Shown in pieces: positions 4,270 to 6,957 of a DNA stretch of 6,957 nt. Positions within the stretch are counted from its first letter, which is position 1; each line of letters begins with the position of its first letter. The notes under the pieces are model-generated. The model was not told where the DNA came from. It saw only the letters and a list, made by a program, of their open reading frames with translations, and made no database searches. The DNA is taken from contig JAGKVE010000076.1 in NCBI GenBank assembly GCA_021152555.1, positions 1 to 6,957 on the forward strand. The letters run 5' to 3'. The DNA is from Bacteroidia bacterium. GTDB lineage: Bacteria > Bacteroidota > Bacteroidia > Bacteroidales > Paludibacteraceae. Position numbers and translations under genes: made by a program.

Positions 4270-6608
4270 ACCTCACTAATATCGTGAACGTAGTGAAGTT
4301 TAAGACCTTTGAGATAAATATCAGCTATCTCAAGTACATCTTTCCGGTTATCTTCACAAAGGATAATATCAGTTATTCCTGCTCGTTTTGCGGCCAATAG
4401 TTTCTCTTTCACGCCTCCGATGGGCAATACTTTTCCCCTGAGCGTCATTTCTCCAGTCATGGCAATGCGCGGTTTGACCATCCGCCTGGTGAATGCGCTT
4501 ACGAGTGCAGTAGTCATTGTGATACCAGCTGAAGGTCCGTCTTTAGGAATCGCTCCTTCCGGCACATGGATATGCACGGCGGTTTTCTCAAACACTTCCG
4601 GCTTGATTCCTAATTCTTTAGCATGCGCTTTCACATAGCCGAGTGCGAGGGTAGCCGATTCTTTCATCACATCGCCTAAATTGCCCGTGAGCGTCAGTGA
4701 CGGTGTTTTGGAGGCAGACAGGCTGGTCTCTATAAAGAGAATCTCACCTCCAACTTGTGTCCAAGCCAAGCCGGTAACCACTCCGACATATTTGTTGGTT
4801 TCCCAACTATCACGGCTGAAACGAGCTTGCCCGAGATAGTTGCGCAGATCATCAAGTGTGACAGAGACATTATATTCCTCTCCTAAAGCCAGTTTCGTAT
4901 CAATCTTGCGGCAAATCGTGGCGATTTGTCTTTCCAGTGAGCGGACACCAGATTCGCGCGTGTAGTCATCTATGATATGAGCTATGATTTCCTTTTTGAA
5001 TTTCAACTGGTTAGCCTTCAATCCATGATTTGCCAGTTCCTTTGGAATAAGGTGTCTTTTGGCTATTTCCTCTTTCTCTTCTTGCAGATAGCCGGTCATC
5101 TCAATGAGTTCCATACGATCCAAGAGAGGACGTGGAATAGAATCGAGACTATTGGCCGTTGCAATGAAAAGCACATGACTCAAATCATAATCAACGTCCA
5201 GATAGTTGTCATGGAATGTGCTGTTTTGTTCAGGGTCAAGCACCTCAAGTAACGCAGAAGTAGGGTCGCCTTTATAATCAGCCCCGATTTTATCTACTTC
5301 ATCCAGCACAAATACCGGATTCGAAGTGCCGCACTTTTTAATTGCATCAATGATACGCCCCGGCAATGCGCCAATGTATGTACGTCTATGACCCCTAATC
5401 TCGGCTTCGTCATGCAATCCACCGAGCGATACGCGTGCATACTTGCGTCCGAGAGCTTCAGCGATACTTTTACCGAGACTTGTTTTTCCGACTCCCGGAG
5501 GTCCGTACAGACAAAGAATAGGGGACTTAACCGGATTGTTTTCCTTGTCTTTTTGGGAGCGAAGAGCAAGCTGGCGTTGCACAGCGAGGTATTCGACAAT
5601 GCGCTCCTTCACTTTATCCAATCCATAATGATCTCTATTAAGCACATCTTGCGCGTGCATCATGTCGAAGTTATCCTCGCTGAAAACATCCCATGGAAGC
5701 TCAAGCATGACCTCCAGATAACTGAGTTGCGTGGAATAATCCGGCGAGTGTGTCGGCATGTGTTCCAAGCGCTTGAGTTCTTTTTCAAAGACTGCAGCAA
5801 CCGCGTCAGACCATTTTTTAGATTGTGCTTTTTCGCGCAGCTCTTTGACAGTCTGTGCGCCTGTGTCGCCCAGGTCCTGTTTGATGGTTTCTATTTCCTG
5901 CTGCAAGAAATACTCGCGTTGCTGCTTATCCATCGCCTCATGTGTACGGCGACGAATATCCGCCTTAATTGACTGTTCTTCAGCGTCTTTCTCCAGAATA
6001 GCCAGCATTCTCTCTGCGCGCTCCATCAACGAGTCGATCAGCAGCAGTTCTTCCTTCATCTCGGTAGGCATGTGGTAAACAGCACATACATAGTTGAGTA
6101 GGGAAGGATTGGAGTTCATATTACGGATAGTCATCTGCAGATCGACCGGCGCGTCCTCCTGATTGGAGAAAATACGCAGGATAGCATCTCTGATAGCAGT
6201 AAGCATAGCGTTGAACTGCTTGTCGTTTTTGAGGGGCATTTTCTCCTTGAGGTAGTTTGCCTGCGCAGTAAGACATCCGTTCTGATTAATCTGAAAATCA
6301 ACGGCTTCTATACGTTTCAGCCCTTCAAGAATCGCCATATGCGCATTTTCTCCCATCTGTGGCATAGGCAGCAACTGAATAACTTTTGCAAACGTGCCGA
6401 CAGGATATAAATCACTTTCCGTAGGCTCTATAACTGAGCTGTCAATCTGCGTCAACACCAGAATAGGCCGCTCATCTTTTTGTGCTGCGCGAATAAGGCG
6501 CAGATTATTTTCCTTAGATACAGCAATAGGCATCATAACTCCCGGAAACACGACATTGTTTCTGATAGGGAGCACGTCATAAAATTTTTCTTTTTGTAAA
6601 TCTTCCAT
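4248..6608 (-). CDS. lon: ATP-dependent Lon protease (endopeptidase La)
   Basis: Lon is a cytoplasmic homohexameric AAA+ serine protease that degrades misfolded and selected regulatory proteins. All parts are present in 786 residues, about the length of E. coli Lon (784). The N-terminal substrate-binding LON domain covers about 8-210. A helical coiled region follows (about 210-310, with DKQQREYFLQQEIETIKQDL at 227-246). The AAA+ module has Walker A GPPGVGKT (369-376, K375), EIRGHRRTYIGALPG (403-417), Walker B VFVLDE (432-437), sensor-1 N486, arginine finger R498 and sensor-2 R556. The protease domain has the Ser-Lys dyad S693 in PKDGPSAG and K736 in GGVKEK. The protein starts almost directly with the LON domain (FYDVLPIRNNVVFPG) and lacks the N-terminal extension I recall in many Bacteroidales Lon proteins, so a second Lon elsewhere in the genome is possible. 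No frameshift or missing catalytic residue was seen. The ATG at 6608 is followed at once by the domain, supporting this start. Confidence 0.97.
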   Translation of the reverse strand: MEDLQKEKFYDVLPIRNNVVFPGVMMPIAVSKENNLRLIRAAQKDERPILVLTQIDSSVIEPTESDLYPVGTFAKVIQLLPMPQMGENAHMAILEGLKRIEAVDFQINQNGCLTAQANYLKEKMPLKNDKQFNAMLTAIRDAILRIFSNQEDAPVDLQMTIRNMNSNPSLLNYVCAVYHMPTEMKEELLLIDSLMERAERMLAILEKDAEEQSIKADIRRRTHEAMDKQQREYFLQQEIETIKQDLGDTGAQTVKELREKAQSKKWSDAVAAVFEKELKRLEHMPTHSPDYSTQLSYLEVMLELPWDVFSEDNFDMMHAQDVLNRDHYGLDKVKERIVEYLAVQRQLALRSQKDKENNPVKSPILCLYGPPGVGKTSLGKSIAEALGRKYARVSLGGLHDEAEIRGHRRTYIGALPGRIIDAIKKCGTSNPVFVLDEVDKIGADYKGDPTSALLEVLDPEQNSTFHDNYLDVDYDLSHVLFIATANSLDSIPRPLLDRMELIEMTGYLQEEKEEIAKRHLIPKELANHGLKANQLKFKKEIIAHIIDDYTRESGVRSLERQIATICRKIDTKLALGEEYNVSVTLDDLRNYLGQARFSRDSWETNKYVGVVTGLAWTQVGGEILFIETSLSASKTPSLTLTGNLGDVMKESATLALGYVKAHAKELGIKPEVFEKTAVHIHVPEGAIPKDGPSAGITMTTALVSAFTRRMVKPRIAMTGEMTLRGKVLPIGGVKEKLLAAKRAGITDIILCEDNRKDVLEIADIYLKGLKLHYVHDISEVLKEALK

Positions 6609-6704
6609 ATGCTATTTTACATAATCACGATTAGGTTTGAAATGGCTATATATTAAATATCACTTATGTCCCATTAAAATCCAAAACCAATTATCTCCAA
6701 TATT

Positions 6705-6735
6705 GAAATATAGTATGTTATGGCGATATTTCAAG
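6705..6735 (-). promoter_or_regulatory. Possible lon promoter
   Basis: On the minus strand TATATTTC (6712-6705) is a one-mismatch -7 box, and CTTG (6735-6732) lies 19 bp upstream as a one-mismatch -33 box. This would give lon a leader of roughly 90-100 nt. No exact TAnnTTTG occurs in the 349 bases upstream of lon, so this is the best candidate but not a strong one. A stress-specific sigma factor with a different consensus is an alternative. Confidence 0.35.
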
Positions 6736-6902
6736 TGCGACGATTTGTTTTTTCGGTTTATGTCTTTGTGTGCTTTGTACTCGTAGAGTTGTACTAATTG
6801 ACAGTAAAAGCTGTCTGGAAGCTTGCTTACAAGCAGGTTTTAGTGGCAATTTGTACATGGAGCAACGGCTCCTAAAGCACTCAAAGGGTTTTGTCGGTTT
6901 TT

Positions 6903-6934
6903 GTTGTATATTTAAATTATTTTTATTATCTTTG
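6903..6934 (+). promoter_or_regulatory. Strong promoter for a gene beyond the right edge
   Basis: TATCTTTG (6927-6934) is an exact -7 box. GTTG (6903-6906) lies 20 bp upstream as a one-mismatch -33 box; a full TTTG at 6900-6903 has a 23-bp spacer. It points rightward, away from lon, so a plus-strand gene or RNA should begin after 6957. The 42 bases from 6903 to 6944 closely resemble 3650-3691 at the XRE gene. Confidence 0.75.
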
Positions 6935-6957
6935 CAGTCGATTTGACATCTAAGTAT

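Larger units (their letters stand above)
6609..6957. other. Intergenic region right of lon, with three small stem-loops
   Basis: No gene is visible in these 349 bases on either strand. Besides a possible lon promoter and the terminal plus-strand promoter, three perfect 5-bp stem-loops follow one another: GACAG/CTGTC (6800-6815), GCTTG/CAAGC (6821-6834) and GGAGC/GCTCC (6859-6872, loop AACG). The third is followed by T-rich sequence on the plus strand. They might be part of a small structured RNA or a degenerate element, but there is no recognised family and no promoter directly upstream of them. Confidence 0.5.

Noticed and set aside
5388..5972. Plus-strand open frame of 194 codons opposite lon
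   Set aside because: It lies wholly antisense to the conserved lon coding region, has no promoter of the local type and no recognisable domain; it is a shadow of lon codon usage.
6732..6752. CTTGAAA-like heat-shock sigma box upstream of lon
   Set aside because: It resembles the first half of a sigma-32 promoter, but Bacteroidetes are not known to use that factor in the enterobacterial way and the second half is not matched.

Overview
The window looks like chromosomal DNA from an anaerobic member of the Bacteroidales. The reasons are the promoter style (a TTTG box about 20 bp upstream of TAnnTTTG, the Bacteroidetes primary sigma-factor consensus), A/T-rich leaders without a clear Shine-Dalgarno sequence, and gene families typical of that order: a membrane pyrophosphatase with the dual Na+/H+ signature, a DUF456 membrane protein and a small XRE-type regulator. 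No transposase, integrase, phage gene, tRNA, rRNA or CRISPR array was recognised. The genus cannot be fixed from the sequence alone.

Layout. Bases 1-85 are the leader of hppA, with only the tail of its promoter inside the window. hppA (86-2299, +) encodes a 737-residue ion-pumping pyrophosphatase and ends in a textbook terminator (2314-2343). The T-tract of that terminator also supplies the -33 box of the next promoter, which drives a DUF456 membrane protein whose start is best placed at 2393 (157 aa). Next comes a gap of about 0.9 kb (2867-3782). Its left part contains a minus-strand unit: a canonical promoter (3078-3109) followed by a 55-codon reading frame (3023-2856) that overlaps the end of the DUF456 gene tail to tail. 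The same stretch holds an alternating purine-pyrimidine tract and a perfect 13-bp hairpin, so its coding status is uncertain. The rest of the gap holds inverted repeats and no convincing gene. A strong promoter (3650-3681) and a structured leader precede an XRE-family HTH gene (3783-4175, +). After its stop come a short tandem repeat and a 15-bp perfect hairpin, then convergent lon (6608-4248, -), a complete ATP-dependent Lon protease. The last 349 bases hold a possible lon promoter, three small stem-loops and another strong plus-strand promoter whose gene lies beyond the right edge.

Function. The genes are mostly independent single-gene units: energy conservation (hppA), an uncharacterised membrane protein, a DNA-binding regulator and protein quality control (lon). 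The most noteworthy observations are the four-residue Na+,H+-PPase signature in HppA, the terminator/promoter overlap, the hidden minus-strand mini-gene candidate, a 42-bp promoter-plus-initial-transcript module present twice (3650-3691 and 6903-6944, 36 of 42 identical by eye), and a lon stop codon buried in the hairpin shared with its convergent neighbour. No clearly new multi-gene system is visible.
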